Shown one piece after another: positions 27,708-37,100 of a stretch of DNA of 64,000 nucleotides; within the stretch, counting starts at the first letter, position 1; every line of letters begins with the position of its first letter. The notes below the pieces were generated by a model. That model worked only from the letters and a program-made list of their open reading frames with translations. It was not told where the DNA came from and made no database searches. The DNA is taken from NCBI GenBank assembly GCA_910578715.1, contig CAJTRL010000009.1:1-64000 (forward strand). The letters are read 5' to 3'. Position numbers and translations under genes: made by a program. Origin of the DNA: an uncultured Lachnospiraceae bacterium. Lineage in GTDB: Bacteria > Bacillota > Clostridia > Lachnospirales > Lachnospiraceae.

Positions 27708-29414
27708 TCAGCCGCGGAAGCGTATCAAAATTTGTTCCCCTGAGACTTCAATCCGTTCGATAAGCCTGTTTGTCAAGACCCGCTTTGTCTCGGGAGAGGT
27801 GTTTTCAAGTAGCTGCGGCCAGGCGGGAAGCGCAGACGCTTTCTCCAGGCCGGGAGTCTTTGAAGTGAGAGTGTCTGGAGAGGAAACGTTTTGTCCGAAA
27901 GAATATAAAGTGGAGGAGAAGGCGGCTATGCTATTACACACTTCTTCCAATGACATTCTGGTTTCCTGAAGCGTTTCTTCCAAAAGCGTAATCCGTTCAT
28001 TTTTCTGTCGGAGCGCGTGGGCAAGTTCCGTGACCGGAAGGGGATAATTTCCGGACATGGCATCGGGAATATGCTGGCGCATAAGCTGAATATCCTGTGT
28101 GAGTTTTGCAAGTTCTGTTTCGGCCCGCCGCCGCCCGGCTTCCAGGTTTTTTCTCCGGGAATCCAGCATTTTCCGGTATAGGGCGGTTATATCCTCTTGA
28201 CGTAACAGACTGCCGATATGTTCCGCCAGACAGTCGAATACAATTTGTTCCAGCATATCGGCGCGAAATTGCGCACGCTGATTGTGGGGAATGCCGTTAT
28301 GGGACGCCGGACAACGGTATAGCGGGATTTTGCGGCTTTTTTTCTCTCCGGTGCTTTGGAGCGTCCAATAACTGTATCTCGTGCCGTTTACCATTTTCCG
28401 CCCGCAGAAGCCGCAGAAAAGGATGTCGCGCAGAGGGAGGACACCATCGTTTCTGGAAATGACGGGAATAGACGTATCGCACTCCGGCATTTGGGCTTTT
28501 TTCTGAAACCGGACGGCACGGGCTTTTCTTTTTTGCTGAGTCAGCTGCCAGAGCGCATCGTCGATGATGCGTATCTCCGGGTTCGGATTATCAGCGGTTA
28601 CCCAGTCACTTCTGTTATTTCGGCGGCATTTTCCGCCGATTTGTTCCCGGCGTTTATAAGCGGCATGGCCCGTATACACGGGATTGGACAGAATACCGCT
28701 AATCGTGCCGCTTTTCCATTCGTTTCCGGGAGCCATTTCCCGCTCGGAAGGACTGGCATTCAGAAGGCCGGCGATTTTAACGGAGCCAAATTCCCGATAA
28801 CAAGACAGCTCATATATTTTCTGAACGAGCGCCGCCTGTTCCGGGACAATTTCCAGCTTGTGCAGCGCGCGGCCGTGTTTGCTCAGCTCGCCGGAAAAAG
28901 TGAGGCGGTAGCCGTAGGGCGGCGCACCGCCCATAAATTTTCCTTCCCGGACCAGTTTTTCCGCCGTGTCTTTGACGCGCATACCCGTATCGGAACTGCT
29001 TTTCTGGGCATTTCCATAGCGGAGCGCGAGCATTATCTGCCCCATAATGTCATCGTTTTCCGGGGAAATACAGCCGTCCTTTACCGTATAGATATCGACG
29101 TTACAGCTTTTTAACGTCATGACATAGGCGCCGATTTCCCACATACGTCTGCCAATCCGGTCGTCCTTGTAGGCGGCCAGAATATCGTATTCGCCGTTTT
29201 GGGCGTCCGCCAGCGCTTCCTGTAAAATATCTCTCTGACTGACGGCGTTCTGATATCCGCTATTGCTCCCCTCGAAATATTCTTTTTCGTCCAACTGCCA
29301 GTCTTTATGCCGCTCCACATATTCCTTGACGAGCCTTCGCTGTACGGACAGGTCGCCGTCGGCGTCCAGCTGTTTGCTGGAGCTGACCCGCAGCAGAATG
29401 CGGACTCTTTTCAT
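27708..29414 (-). CDS. Large serine recombinase
   Basis: A 568-residue site-specific recombinase. The catalytic N-terminal resolvase domain (about residues 1-150) shows RILLRVSSSKQ with the nucleophile Ser and AAYKDDRIGRR with conserved arginines. The recombinase domain follows (GGAPPYGYRL, SGILSNPVYTGHA). The zinc ribbon is ILFCGFCGRKM with a second half ending YRCPASH. A long coiled coil (about residues 425-500) and a C-terminal segment complete it. The start at 29414 was chosen because its ATG overlaps the TGA of the upstream small gene (ATGA). The 3' end lies 65 bases from attL. It is the presumed integrase and excisionase catalyst of this element. Confidence 0.93.
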   Translation of the reverse strand: MKRVRILLRVSSSKQLDADGDLSVQRRLVKEYVERHKDWQLDEKEYFEGSNSGYQNAVSQRDILQEALADAQNGEYDILAAYKDDRIGRRMWEIGAYVMTLKSCNVDIYTVKDGCISPENDDIMGQIMLALRYGNAQKSSSDTGMRVKDTAEKLVREGKFMGGAPPYGYRLTFSGELSKHGRALHKLEIVPEQAALVQKIYELSCYREFGSVKIAGLLNASPSEREMAPGNEWKSGTISGILSNPVYTGHAAYKRREQIGGKCRRNNRSDWVTADNPNPEIRIIDDALWQLTQQKRKARAVRFQKKAQMPECDTSIPVISRNDGVLPLRDILFCGFCGRKMVNGTRYSYWTLQSTGEKKSRKIPLYRCPASHNGIPHNQRAQFRADMLEQIVFDCLAEHIGSLLRQEDITALYRKMLDSRRKNLEAGRRRAETELAKLTQDIQLMRQHIPDAMSGNYPLPVTELAHALRQKNERITLLEETLQETRMSLEEVCNSIAAFSSTLYSFGQNVSSPDTLTSKTPGLEKASALPAWPQLLENTSPETKRVLTNRLIERIEVSGEQILIRFRG

Positions 29415-29701
29415 GATATGCCATTTTCTCCGGTTTCTGGATGTGATGGTGGGAATTTCGTCTGGCACGGCGGCGGAAGCGGCGGTAAAAATTTCTTTGG
29501 ACGCGGCGAAGGAAACGGAGACGGGTTCTGGTGCGACAGTTCTTTTTCGAAAATGGTCAGAATTTCCCGGCGAAGCTGGTCTGCGGATGTTCCGGACGGC
29601 TCATCAGGAAACTGCATTACCACTAAAACTTTGTCCGTTCCGTATGCCGCTTCCCGGCGGATTTCTTTCAGGGGCTGGTGAAAATGATTGTTATTTGTCA
29701 T
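29411..29701 (-). CDS. Small protein coupled to the serine recombinase (TnpW-like)
   Basis: A 96-residue protein whose stop codon overlaps the recombinase start, with AAAGG upstream of its own ATG. The core reads KVLVVMQFPDEPSGTSADQL and REILTIFEKEL. This pattern (beta strand ending in F-x-E/D-x-S, then a Leu-rich helix) resembles small TnpW-type proteins next to serine recombinases on Clostridial transposons. The C-terminal third is Pro-rich and unlike that family. A role as directionality factor is a guess based on position. Confidence 0.6.
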   Translation of the reverse strand: MTNNNHFHQPLKEIRREAAYGTDKVLVVMQFPDEPSGTSADQLRREILTIFEKELSHQNPSPFPSPRPKKFLPPLPPPCQTKFPPSHPETGENGIS

Positions 29702-29787
29702 AGAAACCTTTATTTTGCGGGAGTTCTTTCTTTATCCTAATCTTATTTGTAAAAGCAGCGGCGTATTCCTTTTTTGTGAAAAGAAAA

Positions 29788-30081
29788 GCGGCACAGACAA
29801 GGAGGCGGGCGACAGGCCCGGCCGGGACATGGATAACAGGGCGGGGAGGCCGGCTTTCGGAAATAAGAACTTCTAAAGTATTTCGCAAAAGTTTCCGTAT
29901 GCGGACGCAATCGGCATAAACCCGCCATCCGTGGCGGTATTATGCCTTTTCGGAACATCCTGTTCCGAAATTGCTGTTGATGATGGAACTACTAAGAAGT
30001 TCTAATTTCCTGTCACAGGCCTCCCCGCCCTGTTATCCATGTCCCGGCCGGGCCTGTCGCCCGCCTCCTTGTCCGTGCCGC
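29788..30081. repeat. Giant palindrome, 64-base arms, cloverleaf-like core
   Basis: Arms at 29788-29851 and 30018-30081 are inverted copies with a single mismatch in 64 bases and are very GC-rich. Between them lie GGAAAT-AGAACTTCT repeats in inverted order and a core closed by GCAAT/ATTGC. The core contains two hairpins: GGCATAA...TTATGCC (29913-29946) and CGGAACA-TCC-TGTTCCG (29951-29967). The core resembles that at 9253-9316. It fills the gap between the divergent small gene and the DUF5722 gene. Confidence 0.9.
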
Positions 30082-30204
30082 TTCTTGGCGGGATTTTTTT
30101 TCAAGGTAATAATGACATTTAAAACGCGGCATGTTATAATGGGATGTGCATAAAATAACTAAGGAAGAACATGGTAAGATACTTCGGAATGGAGGAGAAT
30201 GATT

Positions 30205-31857
30205 TTGAAGATGAAAAACGTAAGAAGGACTTTGATAGCGGCAATAGCGGTCGCAGCCGCCCTTACGGTTGGCGGCTTTCATGTAAGCGAAAGCGGTCTG
30301 GAACAGGTAGAGGCGGCGGGGCGTTCGGTTTCGATTGATTCCTGTCTGATATCCGGGGCGGATGTTGTATGTCAGCTCAGCACGGGCAGCGTTCCGGCGA
30401 GCGATGACGGAAAGTTCTACGTTTATGCGGATGAAGTCTTTCAGGATGGAACGACGGGCAGCGTTGTAGCGACGGTCGATGCGGGAACTTCCGTTTCGGT
30501 GAGTTTTCCTCTAAACTATAATACGGCGGATTCGAATCTCAGCCGTAAGTTTCTGATTGCGGTAAAGCAGAACGGGCAGATGATTCAGGTGAGCGATGAA
30601 CATTATATTACCAACCCGGAAGCGATGGCAGCATATACCGCCGGACGTATGGATAACGGAATCAAAGGGATTCTGCCGGATTTGACCAAATCTTCCAGAG
30701 AGGAAGTACAGGAGCTTGGTATCAAACAGGTCGTTTATAACATGGCGGTTGATGATATCTGTTCTTCTGCGTCGGCGCCGGGAGCGCTTCCTTTTACATA
30801 TAACGGAACGACTTATTACTTTGACGGCAACATGATTGGCAAGTTCGATTCCATGTTTAAAAGTTTTAACCATTACGGTGTCCAGGTGACAATCGTGCTT
30901 CTGAACAGGGGAGAAAGCCCGTATTCACAGGATTTGGTTCATCCGATGGCTGTTGGAGCGGACTGCCCGGGATATGCGTTGAATGTGGCGGATGAAGCGG
31001 GTGTTGACCATCTGAAAGCGGTGGGCGCTTTTCTGGCACAGCGTTATTCCGGAAAGTTCGGATGCGGCCAGGTGGATAACTGGATTCTGGGCAATGAAGT
31101 CAATGCCAGGACTTCCTGGTGGTATACTAGTTCCGATTCACTGGATTTTAACGTCGGTATTTATGTTAAGGCATTTCGGATTATTTATAATGAAATGAAG
31201 AGCATGAACGCGAATGTGCGTATATATAATTCTATTGACCAGGAATGGAATCGGAAGTCCAACCCGGGCAGTTTCCTTGCAAAAGAATATCTGGACAAAT
31301 TCAATTATTATATGACCCGTGAGGGCAATATAGACTGGGGGCTTTCCTTCCATCCGTACAATTCGCCGTTATATGACCCTTATGCGTGGAACGGCCCGGC
31401 GGTATGGGTTCAGGACAGCATTTCCTCTCCTTATATTACGATGCAGAATCTGCATATTCTGGTCAATTATATGCACCAGAGCAGTTTCCTGAATCCTGCG
31501 GGAGAAGTCAGAAGCATTTCTCTGGCGGAAATCGGCTACACTTCCAGCTTCGGAAACGAACAACAGGAGGCTTCCATCGTATACGGTTATCTGAAAGCCG
31601 CGTCTTTCCCGGAGATAGATGCGTTTATCCTGTTCCGGCAGACCGATGAGGCGAGCGAAATGGAGAGCCATCTTGCGCTTGGCCTGTTTGACTTAAACGG
31701 CAATAAGAAGCCTTCTTATGAGATATATAAGAACCTCGGCACGGCCAATGAAGCGGCGGCAAAAGCGAGGGCTTCCGAGATTATCGGCATGGATATCGAC
31801 GAAATGATAAGCCAGAACATTATGTGGACGAGAAGCGGTACGGGAGTCGTACAGTAG
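30205..31857 (+). CDS. Secreted DUF5722 protein, glycoside-hydrolase-like
   Basis: A 550-residue exported protein. The signal peptide is RRTLIAAIAVAAALTVGG. A beta-rich N-terminal domain (about residues 35-130) precedes a TIM-barrel-like region. WILGNEVNARTSWW and ISLAEIGYTSSFG place two glutamates where clan-A glycosidases have the acid/base and nucleophile, and WGLSFHPYNSPL fits the same fold. I recall this as DUF5722. Substrate is unknown. The TTG start was chosen because GGAGGAG lies 7-9 bases upstream; ATG 30211 is the alternative. It is cargo of the inserted element. Confidence 0.75.
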   Translation: MKMKNVRRTLIAAIAVAAALTVGGFHVSESGLEQVEAAGRSVSIDSCLISGADVVCQLSTGSVPASDDGKFYVYADEVFQDGTTGSVVATVDAGTSVSVSFPLNYNTADSNLSRKFLIAVKQNGQMIQVSDEHYITNPEAMAAYTAGRMDNGIKGILPDLTKSSREEVQELGIKQVVYNMAVDDICSSASAPGALPFTYNGTTYYFDGNMIGKFDSMFKSFNHYGVQVTIVLLNRGESPYSQDLVHPMAVGADCPGYALNVADEAGVDHLKAVGAFLAQRYSGKFGCGQVDNWILGNEVNARTSWWYTSSDSLDFNVGIYVKAFRIIYNEMKSMNANVRIYNSIDQEWNRKSNPGSFLAKEYLDKFNYYMTREGNIDWGLSFHPYNSPLYDPYAWNGPAVWVQDSISSPYITMQNLHILVNYMHQSSFLNPAGEVRSISLAEIGYTSSFGNEQQEASIVYGYLKAASFPEIDAFILFRQTDEASEMESHLALGLFDLNGNKKPSYEIYKNLGTANEAAAKARASEIIGMDIDEMISQNIMWTRSGTGVVQ

Positions 31858-31888
31858 GCAAAATATATATTGTTATTTGGAATATTCT

Positions 31889-32050
31889 GCCACCGTCCGG
31901 GACGCGCATCGTTCTCTGACGGAGGCCCTGGAAAAACGCCGGTAGTTAGCGAAAAGGCAGCTTTGCTGCATTTGAGCTTAGTACCGTTGCGATTTTTCGT
32001 GGAGCGAAAGCGTGCCTCCAAAGAGAACGATGCGCGTCCCGGACGGTGGC
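31889..32050. repeat. Palindrome with 29-base perfect arms
   Basis: Arms at 31889-31917 and 32022-32050 are exact inverted copies. Inner imperfect arms share GGAGGC and AAAAACGC/GCGATTTTT-like segments around AGGCAGC-TTT-GCTGC. It lies just after the DUF5722 gene. The rest of the gap to 32237 is AT-rich and probably contains the promoter of the next gene. Confidence 0.9.
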
Positions 32051-32237
32051 GGATGCCAGATACCATAAAACATTTGACATAACTTGCATTATACCAGCAT
32101 TTTTCCAAAAAAACATTGATTTCTCCTGGTAAATATTGTATGATAGCTTTACATAATATATATTTACATAATATGGGTAAGTGTCCGCTTTTGTGGATTT
32201 GGAATACACAATGGGGAGAAAAGGAGTGTGACAGCAA

Positions 32238-33311
32238 ATGAGATGGAAAAAATATAGCAGGTTATGTCTGACGACAGCGCTTATATGTGGTATGTTCATT
32301 TTACCGGCGAATCTGATGAAGGCACAGGCGGCGGAAGTGATTGCGACGGTGCACGGCACGGTAGCTTCCGGCACAACATCCGACTTGCTGCGGCTTTCCA
32401 CAAAGGAAGGGGAAATGCAGATTAAGCTGGATGGCGGGACGGACACGAGCGGCTGTAAGATTCTTCTGCCGGACAGTAAAGTATCGGTTTCCGTATCTCA
32501 CGGTTCCGACGGATATCTTCATGCGGTAACGCTTTCCGGGGATACGCAGACACAGACGACAACGCTGGATTCTTCGACTGCGTCTTCGGTGACAGGGACA
32601 ATCGGGAGCAAAAGCAAGGGAGACGTTATTTATTTCAAAACGCCGCAGGGAGATATGGAAATCAAACTGGACCCGACGACCAATCTGAGCGGCTGTTCCG
32701 TTCTTGTGGCGGATAAAACATATACCATTGTCTGCGTGCGCGGCTCGGATGCCTATATGCACGCGGTAAGCATCTCGGATGGAGCTTCTTCCTCCGGGAC
32801 AGGCTCTTCCGATACGAATTATACGGGCATAACGCCGGCGCCCGCTTCTCCGGTCGGCGTTTCCACTTCGACGGTAACGGGGAAGGTAACAGGCGATACG
32901 AAAGAAAACATGCTTTATTTATCTACGAATTACGGCGTGATGCAGATTGCGATTGATAATAATACGGATTCCAGAAACGGAATTGTCCTGACGCCAGGCA
33001 ATAAGCTGAGCGTTTCCGTTTACCGCGGCTCGGATGCCTATATGCACGCGGCAACGATTTTTGGGAGCAAGGACGGAACATCGGCGTCCGTTGATACCTC
33101 GTCCGTTTCTACGGTGACAGGAACGGTTGGAGACAAATCCAATGAAAATCTGCTTTACTTATCGACGAACTATGGAGAGATGGAACTGAAACTGGATGCG
33201 GTAAACAGCGTCAATAATCTGAAGGTGCTTGTAAGCGGCAAAAAGGTGACGGTAACTTGTGCGCGCGGGGATGACGCCTATATGCACGCCCTTACGATAA
33301 CAGGGTCGTGA
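32238..33311 (+). CDS. Secreted four-repeat beta protein, function unknown
   Basis: A 357-residue exported protein with a signal peptide ending AQAAE. It has four repeats of about 75 residues. Each begins with a TVTGTV-like strand, continues with LLYLSTNYGEMELKLD, and ends VTCARGDDAYMHALTI (repeat-4 wording). A Ser/Thr/Pro-rich linker separates repeats 2 and 3. The pattern suggests small OB- or SH3-like beta barrels. No catalytic motif is visible. A binding role at the cell surface is possible. It shares the mobile element and direction with the DUF5722 protein. Confidence 0.75.
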   Translation: MRWKKYSRLCLTTALICGMFILPANLMKAQAAEVIATVHGTVASGTTSDLLRLSTKEGEMQIKLDGGTDTSGCKILLPDSKVSVSVSHGSDGYLHAVTLSGDTQTQTTTLDSSTASSVTGTIGSKSKGDVIYFKTPQGDMEIKLDPTTNLSGCSVLVADKTYTIVCVRGSDAYMHAVSISDGASSSGTGSSDTNYTGITPAPASPVGVSTSTVTGKVTGDTKENMLYLSTNYGVMQIAIDNNTDSRNGIVLTPGNKLSVSVYRGSDAYMHAATIFGSKDGTSASVDTSSVSTVTGTVGDKSNENLLYLSTNYGEMELKLDAVNSVNNLKVLVSGKKVTVTCARGDDAYMHALTITGS

Positions 33312-33320
33312 TATAAGTCT

Positions 33321-33405
33321 GCGCCGGACAAGTTCGTGTCGGACAAGTCCGCGTCGGACACGTCCGTGTCGGACAAGTCCGCGTCGGACACGTCCGTGTC
33401 GGACA
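33321..33405. repeat. 15-base tandem repeat near the right end of the element
   Basis: Five full units plus a partial unit alternate GTGTCGGACAAGTCC and GCGTCGGACACGTCC. Each contains a near-palindrome GGACA-GTCC. They lie between the last cargo gene and attR. Confidence 0.9.
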
Positions 33406-33430
33406 TATTACAGTAAATCGAAGTCCGCAA

Positions 33431-33454
33431 CGAATCAGCTGTGGCCGCGGGGTA
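33431..33454. other. attR: right junction of the serine-integrase element
   Basis: CGAATCAGC (33431-33439) lies 11 bases before the core GGTA (33451-33454). After the core the interrupted gene resumes. Confidence 0.8.
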
Positions 33455-34034
33455 TCGGAACCAGGGCTACAATTTTACGATAACTTCCTCTACCGCATAT
33501 GACCAGAAATGGATTCGGGGAAGAAATACATTTGAAAATATCGACAGGCTTGTGGACAGCATTTTTGCGAATTATCTTTCCCGGCCGGGTGTCAGACAGC
33601 CTATTTTTACGTCCTATTGCGATGGACAGCGTGCGACTTGTGACGGGCTCAGTCAATGGGGCTCCAAGTATCTTGGAGATGAAGGATATTCTGCCATCGA
33701 AATCATTCGTTATTATTATGGCAGTGATATGTATATCAATACGGCGGTCAGTGTGGCCGGAGTTCCCTCTTCCTGGCCGGGATATAATCTCGGTATCGGT
33801 GCATCGGGGGATAAGGTCAGACAGATTCAGCAGCAGCTTAACCGGATTGCACAGAATTTTCCGGCGATTCCGAGAGTTACGGTGGATGGCGTTTACGGTT
33901 CCGCAACGGCGGAATCCGTGCGGATGTTCCAGAGGATATTCGGACTGCCGGCAAGCGGAATCGTCGATTATCCTACCTGGTATGAGATTTCAGATATTTA
34001 TGTGGGAGTCAGCCGGATTGCGGAACCGGTTTAA
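33455..34034 (+). pseudogene. SpoIID-like/peptidoglycan-binding protein, C-terminal half
   Basis: The distal part of the gene begun at 26957. It continues the SpoIID-like region (FTITSSTAYDQKWI, YLSRPGVRQPIF, LSQWGSKYLGDEGYSAIEII, which resembles the G-x-S-Q-x-G end of SpoIID proteins). It ends with a peptidoglycan-binding domain: VRQIQQQLNRIA, VDGVYGSATAESVRMFQ, FGLPASGIVDYPTWY. No convincing ribosome binding site precedes the only upstream start (GTG 33441), so it is probably untranslated in this form. Confidence 0.85.
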
Positions 34035-34044
34035 TAAGAATGGT

Positions 34045-34080
34045 GCCGGGGCGGAGATAATTTCTCAGGCCCCGGTTTTT
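34045..34080 (+). terminator. Intrinsic terminator after the interrupted gene
   Basis: CCGGGGC and GCCCCGG form a stem around a 16-base loop, followed by TTTTT. Confidence 0.8.
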
Positions 34081-34130
34081 ACCTTATCAGTAAATTGCAT
34101 AAAAAGTCCTTTGGAAGCGTGGTATAAGAT

Positions 34131-37100
34131 TTGAAACAGATTATTCGCGAAATATTAGACGGAAATTTCAAATATGAAAACAGTGCGCTGGATTTTTCAT
34201 GTCCGCGCGTTGAATTGTCCGTCCGGGCTGGGGAAGCCGCGGAGGGCTCCTTTTTCATCTATGGTGCGAAAGATGTTATCACGGAAGGATATATTGTATC
34301 TTCGGACTTACGGATGGAGTGTCTTTCTTCTTCTTTCAGCGGCGGTCAGGATGAGGTTTTTTATCGTTTTGACGCTTCCGGCTCGTCGGACGGGGAAGAA
34401 GTAAACGGCGCTTTTCATATGATATCAAATCAGGGAGAATATTATCTCCCTTTTTCAGTTTCCGTGAAAGCGGCGCCTATCGGTTCCAGCCTGGGAGAAA
34501 TCAAGAATCTTTTCCACTTTACCAATCTTGCCAAAAGCAACTGGGCGGAGGCGGTCAGGCTTTTTTACAGCCCGGAATTTGGACAGACACTTACCGGGAA
34601 CAGCCGCCAGTATTATGCGGCTTATAAAGGACTTTCCGCCGTTTACGGCAACGAGCACAATGTGGAAGAATTTCTGCTGGAAATTAATAAGAAAAAACCG
34701 GTGGAATATATGCCCGAGGAAACGGAAATCCGGCTGGAGGAACCGGCGCCGATGATGCGCTATACACTCGTGATTCATCGGAACGGATGGGGATATACGA
34801 ATTTGCGCATCGAAACGGAAGGCGGCTTTCTGAAGGTGGAGGAAACGGTTGTTACGGAAGACGCTTTTCTTGGAAACCTGTACCGTTTATATTATTATAT
34901 ACAGGATGAAAATCTTCATGCGGGGAATAATTACGGTTGTATCCGGTTAAAAAGTTTTGAAAAATCGATTACGGTTCCGGTGACCGTTGTCTGTCATGCC
35001 CAAATCGAGCGAAGGCTGACGGTGATGAAGCGTGAGCAGAAGCGTATAACGACGCAGCTCATGCAGTACTATCAGGCATACCGTCTGAAAAAAATCAGCG
35101 CCGGAACATGGCTGAAAGAGTCGGGCAGTCTGGTGGAGCGCCTGAAGGAAGTGGATGGAAACGATATTTCGGCGAAACTGTTCCAGGCGCAGCTTTTTGT
35201 GACACAGGAGCGTTTTCGCGAGGCGGAATGGGTGCTGGAACAGAACAGGGCAGGAACGGAAAATTTGCGGGAAGAAAAACCGGAGCTGTATTGCTATTAT
35301 CTGTATCTGACGGCCCTGTGCAGCAAAAGCGACAGATATGTGGACGAGACGGCCCGGAAAATCGCGTGGTTTTATGAGCGGAACCGTGGAAACTGGCGGA
35401 TTGCCTGGCTTCTGCTGTTTCTTGCGGATGAATATACGAAAAATGCGGCCAGAAAATGGGCGTTGTTAGAGGAGCTTTTTGCATATCACTGTTACAGTCC
35501 GGTGGTGTATGCGGAAGCCTGGATTCTTATCTGCATGAATCCGGCCATGCTGCGGAAACTGGGAGATTTTGAGCTTCAGGTATTGCATTTTGCGGCCAAA
35601 AACGAAGCGATGAAAGACGACGTCATGATACAGCTTTTGTATCTGGCACAGAAGCAGAAGGGATATTCCGATTTGCTGCTGCGGATTCTGACGGCCTGTT
35701 ATGAGAAGAAACCGCAGAGCGACCTTCTGCAGGCCATATGCGCGACGTTGATGAAGGGGAATAAACAGGGCAGCAAATATTTTAAATGGTATCAGGCCGG
35801 CGTGGAGCAGAACTTGCGGATTACCCGGTTATACGAATATTATATGATGTCGGTTACGCGGGATGACAGGCAGAAGCTGCCCAAAAGGGTATTGATGTAT
35901 TTTTCTTACCAGAGCGATTTACATTATGAGATTACGGCATGGCTGTATGCGTATGTATGGAAACATCAGGAGGAAATCCCGGAAATCTATATCAGTTATC
36001 TGGCGGCGATTGAGCGTTTTGTCATCGAACAGATAAAACACGGGAGAATCAACAAAAATCTGGCCTATCTGTACCGGAACATTCTGGAGCAGTCCATGAT
36101 TGACGCGGAGATTGCGGGGGCCCTGGCGGAGCTGCTGTTTATGCAGAATATCACGGTGGACAGTGATGCTGTGAAACAGGTGGTTCTTGTCTATCCGTAC
36201 GGCGTGCGGGAAATGGCATATCCGGTGGCGGGGAGACAGGCACAGGTTCCGGTTTTTGATGAAGAATGTCAGGTTGTGCTGGAGGATGAAGAGCGGAACC
36301 GCTATACGAACAGCATAGTGAGCAGAAGGGAACAGCTGGTTACGACGGGAAGACTGTTCCAGCTTGTGGCGCCCTATATCAGGGAACATCTTGGATATGC
36401 CATTCATGTCTGCTATGACCATAAAGAGGATTTGAACATCCTGGAAGAAAATGTGGAACGCTTCCGGTATCTTGCGGATTCGGATTTTCTTGCGGAAACA
36501 AACCGACAGGAAATCCGGATGAAGCTCGTGCAGTTCTACTATGAAAAAGACCGGATGTGGGAACTGGACGATTATCTGCTTTCTCTGAAGCCGGAAGAAA
36601 TTGCCGGGAATGACAGAAAAGAAGTTATCCGTATGATGGTGCTGCGGGGAATGTATCAGGAGGCCTATGCGTGGGTCCGCGTTACCGGACCGTACCGCAT
36701 CGACATCAAAACGCTCGTCCGGCTTTTCAGCAGACTGCTGGCACAGGGGGACGCTGTTTCGGAGGACGACGCTCTGATGACAGGGATTCTTCTGTATGTC
36801 GTAAAAAAGGGAAAATATGACGAACAGATACTGCAGTATCTTGTCCGGCATTATAACGGGAGCATCAAGGATATGCGGGATGTCTGGAAAGCGGCGGTGG
36901 ATTTTGGCGTCGATGCTTATGAGATAAGCGAGCGGATTCTCGTGCAGACCCTTTATACAGGCTCCTATATCGGTGAAGAAATAGAAATTTTTTCCTCTTA
37001 CAGCAGAGCCGGAGGAAAAGAAGAGGTGATTTCCGCTTTCTTATCACAGGCCAGTTTCGATTATGTCATCGGTGAAAAAGTAATCGATACGGATATTTTC

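Larger units (their letters stand above)
27643..33454. mobile_element. 5.8-kb serine-recombinase intervening element
   Basis: The unit lies between the two halves of one gene. Its contents are a large serine recombinase and a coupled small gene (both minus strand), a DUF5722 protein and a four-repeat secreted protein (both plus strand), two giant palindromes, and a 15-base tandem repeat. Core-to-core distance is 5,812 bases. Joining its ends rebuilds a dyad-symmetric attP: CGAATCAGC, 11 bases, GGTA, 11 bases, GCTGATTCG, with GT at the exact centre. Such symmetry around a 2-base crossover is expected of large serine integrases. No replication, conjugation or phage structural genes are present. 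Confidence 0.85.

Noticed and set aside
29743..30153. Several short frames with similar Pro/Cys/Arg-rich peptides on both strands
   Set aside because: They are mirror products of the 64-base inverted arms, not genes.
33321..33405. Possible CRISPR array
   Set aside because: Units are contiguous 15-mers without unique spacers, and no cas gene is near.
33441..33454. GTG at 33441 as a true start for the C-terminal half
   Set aside because: It lies in the attR arm, has no ribosome binding site, and the family needs the upstream half for its fold.
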